Origin: CAJUOR01 sp964596105
GTDB taxonomy: Bacteria; Bacillota_I; Bacilli_A; Erysipelotrichales; Coprobacillaceae
Length of the DNA: 18,793 nucleotides
Assembly: GCA_964596105.1 (NCBI GenBank)
Contig: CAZQRT010000022.1
Location: 1 to 18,793 of the forward strand
Direction: 5' to 3'
Positions within the stretch are counted from its first letter, which is position 1, and each line of letters starts with the position of its first letter. This document shows, piece by piece, positions 6,497 to 13,319 of the stretch. The notes beneath the pieces are model-generated. The model did not search any database, was not told the origin of the DNA, and saw nothing but the letters and a program-made list of their open reading frames with translations. The position numbers were made by a program, and so were the translations under genes.

Positions 6497-7196
6497 GAGG
6501 AGATCAGGCATATTGTCAGGGATACTTATTTCAATTTGCGCTATCCCTGCTGACATGACGCGGATCTGACCCTGAGCGGGGGCGAGATGACATCGTTATG
6601 CCGGGCGGCTTTATGGTATTCCCAAGATATCCATATCGAAAGGCTCAAGATGCACGGCATCAAAGCTTTAAGGGAATGTAAGAATGTGACGATTTGTGAC
6701 AGCGATATAGATTCCCCGGAGTTTGGCTGGTCGACCCGCCATATCACCATGACAGATACTTCGGTTAAAAGCGAGTACTTTATGCTGCGAAGTACCGATT
6801 TAAACTTTTCCAGGGTGAATTTTACCGGCAAGTACGCCTTTCAGTACATTCGTCACGGCGTCTAACTGCCGGTTTGATACCAAGGACGCTTTCTGGCACG
6901 CCCGTGATGTGGTTGTCAAAAACTGCATAATAAAAGGTGAGTACCTGGCCTGGTATGCCAGGGACATCACCTTTGATCACTGTCGTATCAGCGGCACGCA
7001 GCCGTTTTGTTATGTGAAAAATTTAAAGCTGATTGACTGTGAGATGGTGGATACCGATCTCGCTTTTGAAAAATCCAGCGTCGAGGCGACCATCACTACT
7101 CCCGTCATCAGCATCAAGACGATCTGTGTCCCGGCGGTGGGAAAGATCATTCAGGATGAAGGGTCCGGGAAAGTGGTTACCAGGGATCCTAAATGA
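6497..7196 (+). pseudogene. Decayed DUF3737 family protein (parallel beta-helix)
   Basis: Fragments of one protein can be read in order. Frame one gives RDTYFNLRYP, a TGA at 6551-6553, then HDADLTLSGGEMTSLCRAALWYS and on to GKYAFQYIRHGV. After a frame change near 6860-6866 it continues as NCRFDTKDAFWHARDVVVKNC, YLAWYARDITF and TGTQPFCYVKNLKLIDC. Repeating NVTI.DS-type units and phrases such as GIKALREC, SPEFGW, KDAFW and LKLIDC are typical, from memory, of DUF3737 proteins (about 280 residues, function unknown). Lesions are a missing N-terminus of roughly 60 residues, one in-frame stop where the family has Trp, and a net +1/-2 frameshift. TGA is a true stop elsewhere in the window, so recoding is unlikely. 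A promoter and ribosome binding site remain upstream. The 3' end overlaps the convergent hydrolase gene by 46 bases. Confidence 0.8.
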
Positions 7197-8068
7197 TCCT
7201 CTAAAAGGGTCATGAATGCCGGGTTCAGGGCATAGAGAACCTGGGGCGGGAAGGTCTCTTTGAGGTGCTCGTACTCAAACTGAAAGGTCTTGGGATCTTT
7301 CAGTTTATTTTCCAGCTCGATGAGGGCATGCTCGGAGGCGGTGGTTAAAAATGGCCAGTGTCCGCCTGGCACCAGGACGCTTTCTATGCCGGTATTTTTC
7401 GCCTTCTCATCTTCTCCCACCAGGCAGTAAACCGTGGCCTGCTCGCTGATTTTTAACGGGCGGAAAGCATCGGGAATGAAATGCCGGCAGATCATGAGGG
7501 CGGGTTTTTTAACCCATTGCACGGGATATTTGTCCTGGAGGAAGTTACTAAGATCCTGAGCGGGCGAGACCGGCGGGTTGATGGCGATGATGCCGGTTTT
7601 TTCCTCGACATTCAAGATGGCGTAAGCGCCGCTGCCGTGGCCGAGATAGACGCGCGGGTAGGTGGATAAAACCTGATCTTCATTGATCATCGCGATGACC
7701 GCCTGCAGCTCGTCATAGCCTTTAAGCATATCGTGGTTTTTATACGTGACAATCAGATAGCCCAGCCGGCACAGTTTGTAAATAAAAGGCAAATAGAAGC
7801 GGTAGTCTTCCTGGCGGTCGGGCGCGAAAACAATCAGGCCGATATAGGGAGTGGTCTTGCGCACGTGGATCAGTTTGGTCTGCAGCCCGGTCAAGGGCAG
7901 GTTTTTGATATGCAGGCCGATGAACTGATCGGGGGATACGCCAACCTCAGCCAGATCATCATTTTGTATTTCCCTTACATACTGACCGGCCAGGCTTTTC
8001 GTCTTGAAGATGAACATGGCGATGGCCGCGATCAGGGCAAAAAGAAGAATGACGGCGATCCAAATCAT
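7151..8068 (-). CDS. Membrane-anchored alpha/beta-hydrolase-like protein with altered nucleophile elbow
   Basis: The 305-residue protein has an N-terminal membrane anchor (IWIAVILLFALIAAIAMFIF, residues 2-21). An alpha/beta-hydrolase-like core then shows YIGLIVFAPD, GYLIVTYK, RVYLGHGSGAYAIL, TGIIAINPP, ATVYCLVGEDEK and the His-containing VLVPGGHWPFL. The last resembles the acid and histidine region of alpha/beta hydrolases (His237). At the elbow, GHGSGAY (143-149) aligns with the usual GHSxGA so that Gly145 takes the catalytic Ser position and Ser146 is one residue late. The enzyme may therefore be inactive or unconventional; I do not assign a substrate. GGAGGAGG supports the start at 8068. 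The last codons run antisense into the DUF3737 pseudogene. No clear terminator follows. Confidence 0.72.
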   Translation of the reverse strand: MIWIAVILLFALIAAIAMFIFKTKSLAGQYVREIQNDDLAEVGVSPDQFIGLHIKNLPLTGLQTKLIHVRKTTPYIGLIVFAPDRQEDYRFYLPFIYKLCRLGYLIVTYKNHDMLKGYDELQAVIAMINEDQVLSTYPRVYLGHGSGAYAILNVEEKTGIIAINPPVSPAQDLSNFLQDKYPVQWVKKPALMICRHFIPDAFRPLKISEQATVYCLVGEDEKAKNTGIESVLVPGGHWPFLTTASEHALIELENKLKDPKTFQFEYEHLKETFPPQVLYALNPAFMTLLEDHLGSLVTTFPDPSS

Positions 8069-8094
8069 GATGATCCTCCTCCTTTTTCTTTGCC

Positions 8095-8123
8095 ATTATA
8101 CGCCAGTTATGTTTTGAAAACAA
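8095..8123 (-). promoter_or_regulatory. Promoter of the hydrolase-like gene
   Basis: On the minus strand TTGTTT (8118-8123), a 17-base spacer and a perfect TATAAT (8095-8100). Its -35 box overlaps the -35 box of the divergent tilS promoter. Confidence 0.65.
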
Positions 8124-8142
8124 CCATTTGACCTGTTATACT
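8114..8142 (+). promoter_or_regulatory. Promoter of the tilS gene
   Basis: TTGAAA (8114-8119), a 17-base spacer and TATACT (8137-8142). Transcription would start near 8149, leaving a leader of only about 11 bases before the tilS start at 8160. Confidence 0.65.
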
Positions 8143-8159
8143 AGGGACGGTGAGAGCGG

Positions 8160-9407
8160 ATGAACTGGGATTTAAGCGGTTTAGATCCAGATAAAATCTA
8201 TGTCATGGGGGTCTCGGGCGGACCGGATTCCATGGCCGTGGCTCATTATCTAAGCGCGCGGGGATTTCACCTGGTACTATGTACCGTGAACTATCACCGC
8301 CGCCCCGACAGTGACTGGGATGTGCTGGTGGTGAGAGATTTCGCGAAACAGCATCATCTTCCCGTGGCTGTTTTTGATGCCACAAATCCCGCGGGCAATT
8401 TTCAGGCCTGGGCGCGCCAGATTCGCTATGATTTTTTCGTGAAAACTTGTTTCGCGTATCATGCCGCCGGGATCATCACCGCTCATCAAAGAGATGACAA
8501 CCTGGAAAATATTTTGTTAAGAAAAAAACGCCAGGACCTCTGGCGCATTCCATCTCCCGGGGTTTACCATGGTTTTCCGGTTTACCGTCCGGCTATAAAT
8601 ATCGCAAAAAAGGAGCTGGAAGATTACTGCCGGTCTCATGATGTGACCTACCGCGTTGACAGCTCGAACCTTGGTGATGATTATTCCCGCAATGTCTACC
8701 GCCATCATGTTTTACCGGACATGAGTGAAAAAGAAAAAACCGATTTGCTTTTAGAGGCTGAAAAACATGATGAAAAGTATTTAGATGATCTTCAAGCCGC
8801 CAGAGAACGCCTGCCGCTTTATCTGAAAGACGGCCAGTTGAGCCTGAAAGTGCGGGACGATCCGCTTTGTCTTTTTTTGCTTAGGGTTTATCTGGAAGGG
8901 CAGGAGATCACGCAAAGTAAGCTATTGGCATTTTCGCAGTTTCTTTTTGGAGATAAAGACCGCGGCCAGTTTGTCTGGGGACCGGATCTGACTTTCATGA
9001 AAGCCGACGGCGCGGTTTATGTCAAACATGAGGATTACAGTTATGAGTTTTCTTCTGGGCAGTATGGCGAATATCCTCATTTTGAGATTTCTAAATATGG
9101 TCCGGACCGCTGCGGAATTAATCTTCTGCCCGAGGATTTTCCCGTCACCGTTAGAACCCGCCGGGCTGGCGATAAAATCAGCCTGACTTACGGCACCAAG
9201 AAGCTTTCGCGGCTGTTTATCGACGGGCATATTCCGTCTTATCAGAGGGAGCTCTGGCCGGTGGTGGAAAGTGCCCGGGGAGAGATCCTGCTGGTGCCGT
9301 TTTTAGCGAAAAACAAGGATTACTGTCAGGGGCAGCCGACGTGGTTTTGCCTTTTAAAAACTAAAGACACTTCATTGGCCAAAACGGGCGGTTTTGTGCT
9401 AAAATAG
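8160..9407 (+). CDS. tilS: tRNA(Ile)-lysidine synthetase TilS
   Basis: TilS adds lysine to the wobble cytidine of the tRNA that reads AUA, using ATP, which switches the tRNA from Met to Ile identity; it is normally essential. The 415-residue protein has the N-type ATP-pyrophosphatase P-loop SGGPDS at residues 19-24, TVNYHRRPDSDWD, the AHQRDDNLENILLR block that matches the family's AHHxDDQxETxLLR, and VDSSNLGDDYSRNVYRHHVLP, the region that carries the conserved SN...RN motif. The C-terminal part (VRTRRAGDKISL, TKKLSRLFID) matches the TilS C-terminal domain. Length is within the family range. It heads a tilS-hpt-ftsH cluster that is widespread in Firmicutes. Its ribosome binding site is weak (GGTGAGAG). 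Confidence 0.96.
   Translation: MNWDLSGLDPDKIYVMGVSGGPDSMAVAHYLSARGFHLVLCTVNYHRRPDSDWDVLVVRDFAKQHHLPVAVFDATNPAGNFQAWARQIRYDFFVKTCFAYHAAGIITAHQRDDNLENILLRKKRQDLWRIPSPGVYHGFPVYRPAINIAKKELEDYCRSHDVTYRVDSSNLGDDYSRNVYRHHVLPDMSEKEKTDLLLEAEKHDEKYLDDLQAARERLPLYLKDGQLSLKVRDDPLCLFLLRVYLEGQEITQSKLLAFSQFLFGDKDRGQFVWGPDLTFMKADGAVYVKHEDYSYEFSSGQYGEYPHFEISKYGPDRCGINLLPEDFPVTVRTRRAGDKISLTYGTKKLSRLFIDGHIPSYQRELWPVVESARGEILLVPFLAKNKDYCQGQPTWFCLLKTKDTSLAKTGGFVLK
9397..9405 (+). promoter_or_regulatory. Possible extended -10 promoter for hpt-ftsH
   Basis: TG-C-TAAAAT (9397-9405) at the very end of tilS resembles an extended -10 element. No good -35 box lies 16-18 bases upstream, so hpt and ftsH may instead depend on the tilS promoter. 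Confidence 0.35.
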
Positions 9408-9434
9408 GCATTAATACAAGTGGAGGAACATAGT

Positions 9435-9977
9435 ATGCATGAGGACCTGGAAAAAATACTGTTTACCGCTTCGATGATCGATGAGAGGATCAAAGTTTTA
9501 GGCAAGGAAATCGGCGCTTTTTATAAGGGCAAAGAGCCGGTTTTACTGGGGCTTTTAAAGGGGGCCATTCCTTTTTACGCGGCTCTGGCGAAGGCGATGG
9601 ATATTGATTTGATCATGGATTTTATGGCGGTTTCAAGTTATACCGGCACCACCTCGGGAAAACTGGATATCCGGATGGATATGAAGGAAGATGTGCGGGG
9701 CAAGGATGTGCTGATTGTCGAGGACATTATCGATACCGGCCAGACTTTACAGATGGTGAAGGATTTACTGCTTTCACGGGGCGCCAGAAGTGTGCGCATC
9801 GCCGTGCTTTTGGATAAAGAGGCGGGACGGCGCGTCGCCATCAAACCGGACTGGGCGGGCTTTATCATGCCCGATGCTTTCGCGGTGGGATTTGGTTTGG
9901 ATTACAATGAGAAATATCGCAATCTCCCATACATCGGGGTATTGAAAGGAGCCATTTATGGAAAAAAAGCCGAATAA
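9435..9977 (+). CDS. hpt: Hypoxanthine phosphoribosyltransferase
   Basis: The enzyme joins hypoxanthine or guanine to PRPP in purine salvage. The 180-residue product carries the PRPP-binding signature VLIVEDIIDTGQTL (92-105, with Glu96, Asp97 and the DTG loop), the LLGLLKGAIPFYAALA block for the pyrophosphate loop, and the MAVSSYTGTTSG flexible loop. KPDWAGFIMPDAFAVGFGLDY matches the purine-contact end. I chose ATG at 9435 because GGAGG lies 8 bases upstream; a GTG at 9420 would put that ribosome binding site inside the gene. It sits between tilS and ftsH, its usual position in Firmicutes, and its last 20 bases overlap ftsH. Confidence 0.96.
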   Translation: MHEDLEKILFTASMIDERIKVLGKEIGAFYKGKEPVLLGLLKGAIPFYAALAKAMDIDLIMDFMAVSSYTGTTSGKLDIRMDMKEDVRGKDVLIVEDIIDTGQTLQMVKDLLLSRGARSVRIAVLLDKEAGRRVAIKPDWAGFIMPDAFAVGFGLDYNEKYRNLPYIGVLKGAIYGKKAE

Positions 9978-11931
9978 TTTATTTAGAATGCTTTTACCGT
10001 GGCTTTTGATCATGGTGGTTCTAAGTGTCATCTGGACGATGATGAATCCATCGATGAGCACGGAAGTGACTTATGATGAACTGTATACGCTATTAGAGAA
10101 AGAGGATGTCGCGCAGATTCAAATCATGCCGTCCAGCTATGTCACGGAAATTGAGGGCGTTTATCTTGAGGACGACAATGAAGTGACTTTTACCGCTGAG
10201 ATTCCTAATAATGAGGAGCAGATGTCGCTTTTGATGAACAAGCTCAATGAATTAAATGAGCAGAGGGACAAGAAGAATCAGGACGCGATCGTCATCACGG
10301 TCAAGGATGATTCCGGCGGCGGCATCTGGATGACGCTGTTAGTGAATGTTTTGCCGATTGTCCTTTTGATGGGGCTGGGCATTTTCATGTTCTCCCGTCT
10401 CAACAGCGGGGGCAACGCGAAGGCTTTTGAGTTCGGCAATTCGCGGGCCCGCCTGGAGAAGGATCAGAAGACGCGTTTCAGCGATGTCGCCGGCGCGGAT
10501 GAGGAGAAAGAGGAGTTAACGGAGATTGTCGCCTTTTTGAAAAATCCCCGCAAGTTTGTCGAGATGGGCGCCAGGATTCCGAAGGGCGTGCTGTTAGTCG
10601 GCCCGCCCGGAACTGGTAAAACCCTTCTGGCCAGGGCGGTTTCCGGCGAGGCCGGGGTGCCGTTTTTCTCGATTTCCGGTTCCGAGTTCGTCGAGTTGTT
10701 TGTCGGCGTCGGCGCCGGTCGTGTGCGCGATATGTTTAAGAACGCCAAGAAGAGCGCGCCGTGCATCATCTTCATCGATGAGATTGACGCGGTTGGCCGG
10801 CAGCGCGGCACCGGGGTCGGCGGCGGTCACGATGAACGCGAGCAGACCTTAAACCAGCTATTGGTGGAGATGGACGGTTTTGAGGAAAACTCCGGGATTA
10901 TTGTCATGGCGGCTACCAACCGCGCGGATGTCCTGGATCCCGCTTTGCTTCGTCCGGGCCGTTTTGACCGCCAGATTCAGGTCTCGACGCCGGATAAGAA
11001 TGCCCGCGCCAAAATTCTGGAGGTACACGGCCGCAACAAGCATTTCGCGCCGGATGTCAATTTCGACAATGTCGCGGCCAGGACGCCGGGTTTCTCCGGG
11101 GCGCAGCTGGAAAATGTGTTGAATGAGGCCGCGCTCTTGGCGGTGCGCAACAGCCGCAAGCAGATCACGGTGGACGATGTCGATGAGGCCATCGACCGCG
11201 TCATCGGCGGTCCGGCCAAGAAATCCCGGAAGTATATTGAAAGAGAACGGCGTCTGGTGGCTTACCATGAGGCGGGGCACGCGATTATCGGTCTGACTTT
11301 GGAGGATGCCCAGATTGTCCAGAAGGTGACGATCATTCCGCGCGGCGAGGCCGGGGGCTACAACCTCATGACGCCAAAGGAGGAAACCTATTTCCAGACC
11401 AAGACGCAGCTCATGGCCAGTATCACCGGCTATATGGGCGGCCGGGTCGCGGAGGAGATTTTCTTCGGGGATATCACGACCGGGGCGCATAACGATATTG
11501 AGCAGGCGACCCGCATCGCGCGTTTGATGGTGACGCAGTTTGGTATGTCGGATTTGGGTCCGATCCGCTATGAGGGGGATCCTGAGCAGGTTTTCCTGGG
11601 CCGTGAACTGGGCACGCAGAGCAGTCATTCCACGCAGGTCGCTTATGAGATTGACCAGCAGGTGCGCAAGATTGTCGGCGACTGCTATGAGCAGGCCAAG
11701 GCCATTATCACCAAGCACAAAGAAGAGCTGAAGACGATTGCCGAGGCGCTGCTTGAATATGAGACGCTGTCCAGCGAGGAGATCGAGTACCTGTTTAAAG
11801 AGGGCAAGATGCCTACTGTCAGCGGCAAGAACGAGGATGTCAACGCGCTTCCAGCTGAGGAAGAGGTTCCAGTGGTCGTGGAGTCACGATACCCGGAGCA
11901 AAAAGACAATCCTGAGGATGATTTACTGTAA
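9958..11931 (+). CDS. ftsH: ATP-dependent zinc metalloprotease FtsH
   Basis: FtsH is a hexameric membrane AAA+ protease that removes misassembled membrane proteins and selected regulators. The 657-residue protein has two membrane segments (about 10-29 and 122-146) with an extracytoplasmic domain between them. The AAA domain has Walker A GPPGTGKT from residue 215, Walker B CIIFIDEIDAVGR, and the second region of homology NRADVLDPALLRPGRFDRQ. The zinc site is HEAGH at 437-441. Length is typical. The start overlaps the end of hpt by 20 bases and has AAGGAG upstream, indicating translational coupling. The acidic C-terminal tail (EDVNALPAEEEVPVVVESRYPEQ) is variable in the family. Eleven bases after its stop the sequence enters the assembly gap. 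Confidence 0.98.
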   Translation: MEKKPNNLFRMLLPWLLIMVVLSVIWTMMNPSMSTEVTYDELYTLLEKEDVAQIQIMPSSYVTEIEGVYLEDDNEVTFTAEIPNNEEQMSLLMNKLNELNEQRDKKNQDAIVITVKDDSGGGIWMTLLVNVLPIVLLMGLGIFMFSRLNSGGNAKAFEFGNSRARLEKDQKTRFSDVAGADEEKEELTEIVAFLKNPRKFVEMGARIPKGVLLVGPPGTGKTLLARAVSGEAGVPFFSISGSEFVELFVGVGAGRVRDMFKNAKKSAPCIIFIDEIDAVGRQRGTGVGGGHDEREQTLNQLLVEMDGFEENSGIIVMAATNRADVLDPALLRPGRFDRQIQVSTPDKNARAKILEVHGRNKHFAPDVNFDNVAARTPGFSGAQLENVLNEAALLAVRNSRKQITVDDVDEAIDRVIGGPAKKSRKYIERERRLVAYHEAGHAIIGLTLEDAQIVQKVTIIPRGEAGGYNLMTPKEETYFQTKTQLMASITGYMGGRVAEEIFFGDITTGAHNDIEQATRIARLMVTQFGMSDLGPIRYEGDPEQVFLGRELGTQSSHSTQVAYEIDQQVRKIVGDCYEQAKAIITKHKEELKTIAEALLEYETLSSEEIEYLFKEGKMPTVSGKNEDVNALPAEEEVPVVVESRYPEQKDNPEDDLL

Positions 11932-11942
11932 CCGGCGGTTAT

Positions 11943-12042
11943 NNNNNNNNNNNNNNNNNNNNNNNNNNNNNNNNNNNNNNNNNNNNNNNNNNNNNNNNNN
12001 NNNNNNNNNNNNNNNNNNNNNNNNNNNNNNNNNNNNNNNNNN
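11943..12042. other. Assembly gap of 100 Ns
   Basis: A run of exactly 100 N is the usual placeholder for a scaffold gap of unknown size. The 11 bases before it contain AACCGGCGGTT, which could be part of an ftsH terminator hairpin. Adjacency of ftsH and the nitroreductase gene is therefore not proven. Confidence 0.97.
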
Positions 12043-12071
12043 CTAATAAAAAAAGAAGCCTTGAAGGCTTC
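12043..12071 (-). terminator. Rho-independent terminator of the nitroreductase gene
   Basis: GAAGCC (12055-12060) and GGCTTC (12066-12071) pair around a 5-base loop, and on the minus strand a run of seven T residues follows. The stem overlaps the first base of the stop codon complement, so it begins at the end of the gene. Confidence 0.85.
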
Positions 12072-12592
12072 TAATCCAGGATGCTGACCTGGTTTTCGTA
12101 TGTGTAGGTATGCGGTTCTTTGGTTTTTTCAATATGGCCGAGGGCGATGGCGACTTCATACTGATAGCCTTCCGGGAATTTCAGGGCCTTGCTGTAGTAG
12201 TCTTTTTTCTCGCCTCTTAAGGTGTCTTTGATGCATCCCAGGATGACATTGCCAAGGCCTAAATCCTGGCAGGCCAGGGCGATGTTCTCAACGGCGATGC
12301 CGGCATCGCAAGGGCTCCAGAAGAACTCTTCTTTCGCGCTTAAGATGATGACGATCGGGGCTTCATAATAGAAGTTGTGCTCTCTTGGTTTGTCACCGGC
12401 CAGATCATGGTCGATTTCTTTCAGGATCGGATGATCTCCCTTTAAGACGGTAAAATGAATCTCCTGCCGGTTGGCGGCTGTCGGGGCCTGCAGGCCGGCG
12501 GCAATGATCTTGTTCAGTTCTTCTTCATTAATCGGTTCACTGGTATAAGCCCGCGTTGAACTGCGCGTGCTGATTGCCTCTAATACATTCAT
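12071..12592 (-). CDS. Nitroreductase family protein (FMN-dependent)
   Basis: The 173-residue protein has the small nitroreductase fold signature. ISTRSSTRAYTSEPINEEELNKIIAAGLQAPTAANRQ at the N-terminus holds the SxR and APTAxNRQ elements that contact FMN. DAGIAVENIALACQDLGLGNVILGC is the conserved helix. ALKFPEGYQYEVAIALGH is the C-terminal strand. Such enzymes use NAD(P)H and FMN to reduce nitro groups, quinones or related substrates; the natural substrate is not predictable. It stands alone with its own strong promoter and terminator. AAAGGAGG lies upstream of the start at 12592. Its left neighbour is unknown because of the assembly gap. Confidence 0.92.
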   Translation of the reverse strand: MNVLEAISTRSSTRAYTSEPINEEELNKIIAAGLQAPTAANRQEIHFTVLKGDHPILKEIDHDLAGDKPREHNFYYEAPIVIILSAKEEFFWSPCDAGIAVENIALACQDLGLGNVILGCIKDTLRGEKKDYYSKALKFPEGYQYEVAIALGHIEKTKEPHTYTYENQVSILD

Positions 12593-12614
12593 TTTTTATG
12601 CCTCCTTTATTTAA

Positions 12615-12643
12615 AGTATAGGACAGTTGGAAAAGGCTGTCAA
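12615..12643 (-). promoter_or_regulatory. Promoter of the nitroreductase gene
   Basis: On the minus strand a perfect TTGACA (12638-12643), a 17-base spacer and TATACT (12615-12620), 22 bases before the start codon. This is one of the strongest-looking promoters in the window. Confidence 0.82.
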
Positions 12644-12654
12644 CCAACGCGACT

Positions 12655-12683
12655 TTGAGTTGTTTTCTGATATGCGGTATGAG
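12655..12683 (+). promoter_or_regulatory. Possible promoter of the metallophosphoesterase gene
   Basis: TTGAGT (12655-12660), 17 bases, then TATGAG (12678-12683). Each box matches the consensus at 4 of 6 positions. It is divergent from the nitroreductase promoter. Confidence 0.4.
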
Positions 12684-12705
12684 ACAATAGCCCGGGGTGA
12701 GCTTT

Positions 12706-13266
12706 ATGATGTATTTTATCGCGGATTTACATTTCGGACACAAAAATATTATCTCGTATGATGGGCGGCCTTTTACTGATGTTGAGGAGATGGCGGCGGT
12801 GCTGATTCAAAACTGGAATGAAACTGTTTTGGATGAGGATGAGGTTTATGTGCTGGGGGATCTGGGTTTTAGCACACCCGCGCAGCTGGCGGTGATATTT
12901 CAGCAGTTGTCGGGGAGAAAACACTGGATTATCGGCAACCACGATCAACGGTTACTGTCTCATCAGGGGCTTCGTTCTCAGTTTTGTGAGGTCGCTTTTT
13001 ATCTGGAGGTTCCTTTTGAACCGGACCGCAAGATCGTGCTCTCCCATTATCCCGTCGCCTGTTTTAACGGCCATTTGCATAACTGGATTCACTTTTACGG
13101 TCATGTCCATCAGAGTTTTGAGGAGGATTTCGTTCAGGATATGATCAGAAAAATGGCGCAGGATTACGGAAAGCCGATGAAGATGGCCAATGTCGGCTGC
13201 ATGATGCCTTACATGGCTTATACCCCGCGTTCGCTGGCGGAACTTTTGGATTATTTTGGCTGGTAA
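12706..13266 (+). CDS. Calcineurin-like metallophosphoesterase
   Basis: The 186-residue protein has all metal-binding motifs of the calcineurin-like phosphoesterase fold in order: DLH (Asp7, His9), GD (Asp52), GNHD (Asn78, His79), SHYP (His114) and GHVH (His133, His135). Short proteins of this type, often starting MYFIADLHFGH, are widespread in Firmicutes and phages; their substrates are mostly unknown phosphomonoesters or phosphodiesters. No signal peptide is seen, so it is cytoplasmic. ATG at 12706 (or 12709) is preferred over GTG at 12697, because that GTG is part of the GGGGTGAG ribosome binding site. It precedes the TagO-like gene, which has its own promoter. Confidence 0.92.
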   Translation: MMYFIADLHFGHKNIISYDGRPFTDVEEMAAVLIQNWNETVLDEDEVYVLGDLGFSTPAQLAVIFQQLSGRKHWIIGNHDQRLLSHQGLRSQFCEVAFYLEVPFEPDRKIVLSHYPVACFNGHLHNWIHFYGHVHQSFEEDFVQDMIRKMAQDYGKPMKMANVGCMMPYMAYTPRSLAELLDYFGW

Positions 13267-13286
13267 TGGCTTTTGTTTAGCGAGTA

Positions 13287-13295
13287 TGCTATAAT
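13287..13295 (+). promoter_or_regulatory. Extended -10 promoter of the TagO-like gene
   Basis: TG-C-TATAAT (13287-13295) is a perfect extended -10 element 25 bases before the start codon at 13320. The -35 region is poor, as is usual for this promoter class. Confidence 0.65.
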
Positions 13296-13319
13296 GTCTG
13301 GGAAATCGGAGGTGCGCTT

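Noticed and set aside
6551..6553. In-frame TGA in the DUF3737 remnant at a position where the family has Trp, suggesting TGA=Trp recoding as in Mycoplasma.
   Set aside because: rsmG, noc, rnr, smpB and the TagO fusion end in TGA with sensible gene ends, Trp is encoded by TGG throughout, and the remnant has two other lesions.
9381..9397. Short inverted repeat CAAAAC/GTTTTG at the end of tilS, considered as a terminator.
   Set aside because: A/T-rich 6-bp stem inside the coding sequence with no following T run; too weak to claim.
9420..9434. GTG start for hpt five codons upstream.
   Set aside because: It would place the GGAGG ribosome binding site of the ATG at 9435 within the coding sequence, and nothing resembles a site before the GTG.
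10858..11718. Long open frame (286 codons) on the minus strand opposite ftsH.
   Set aside because: Antisense to the conserved AAA and protease domains, with no recognisable motif; a codon-bias shadow.
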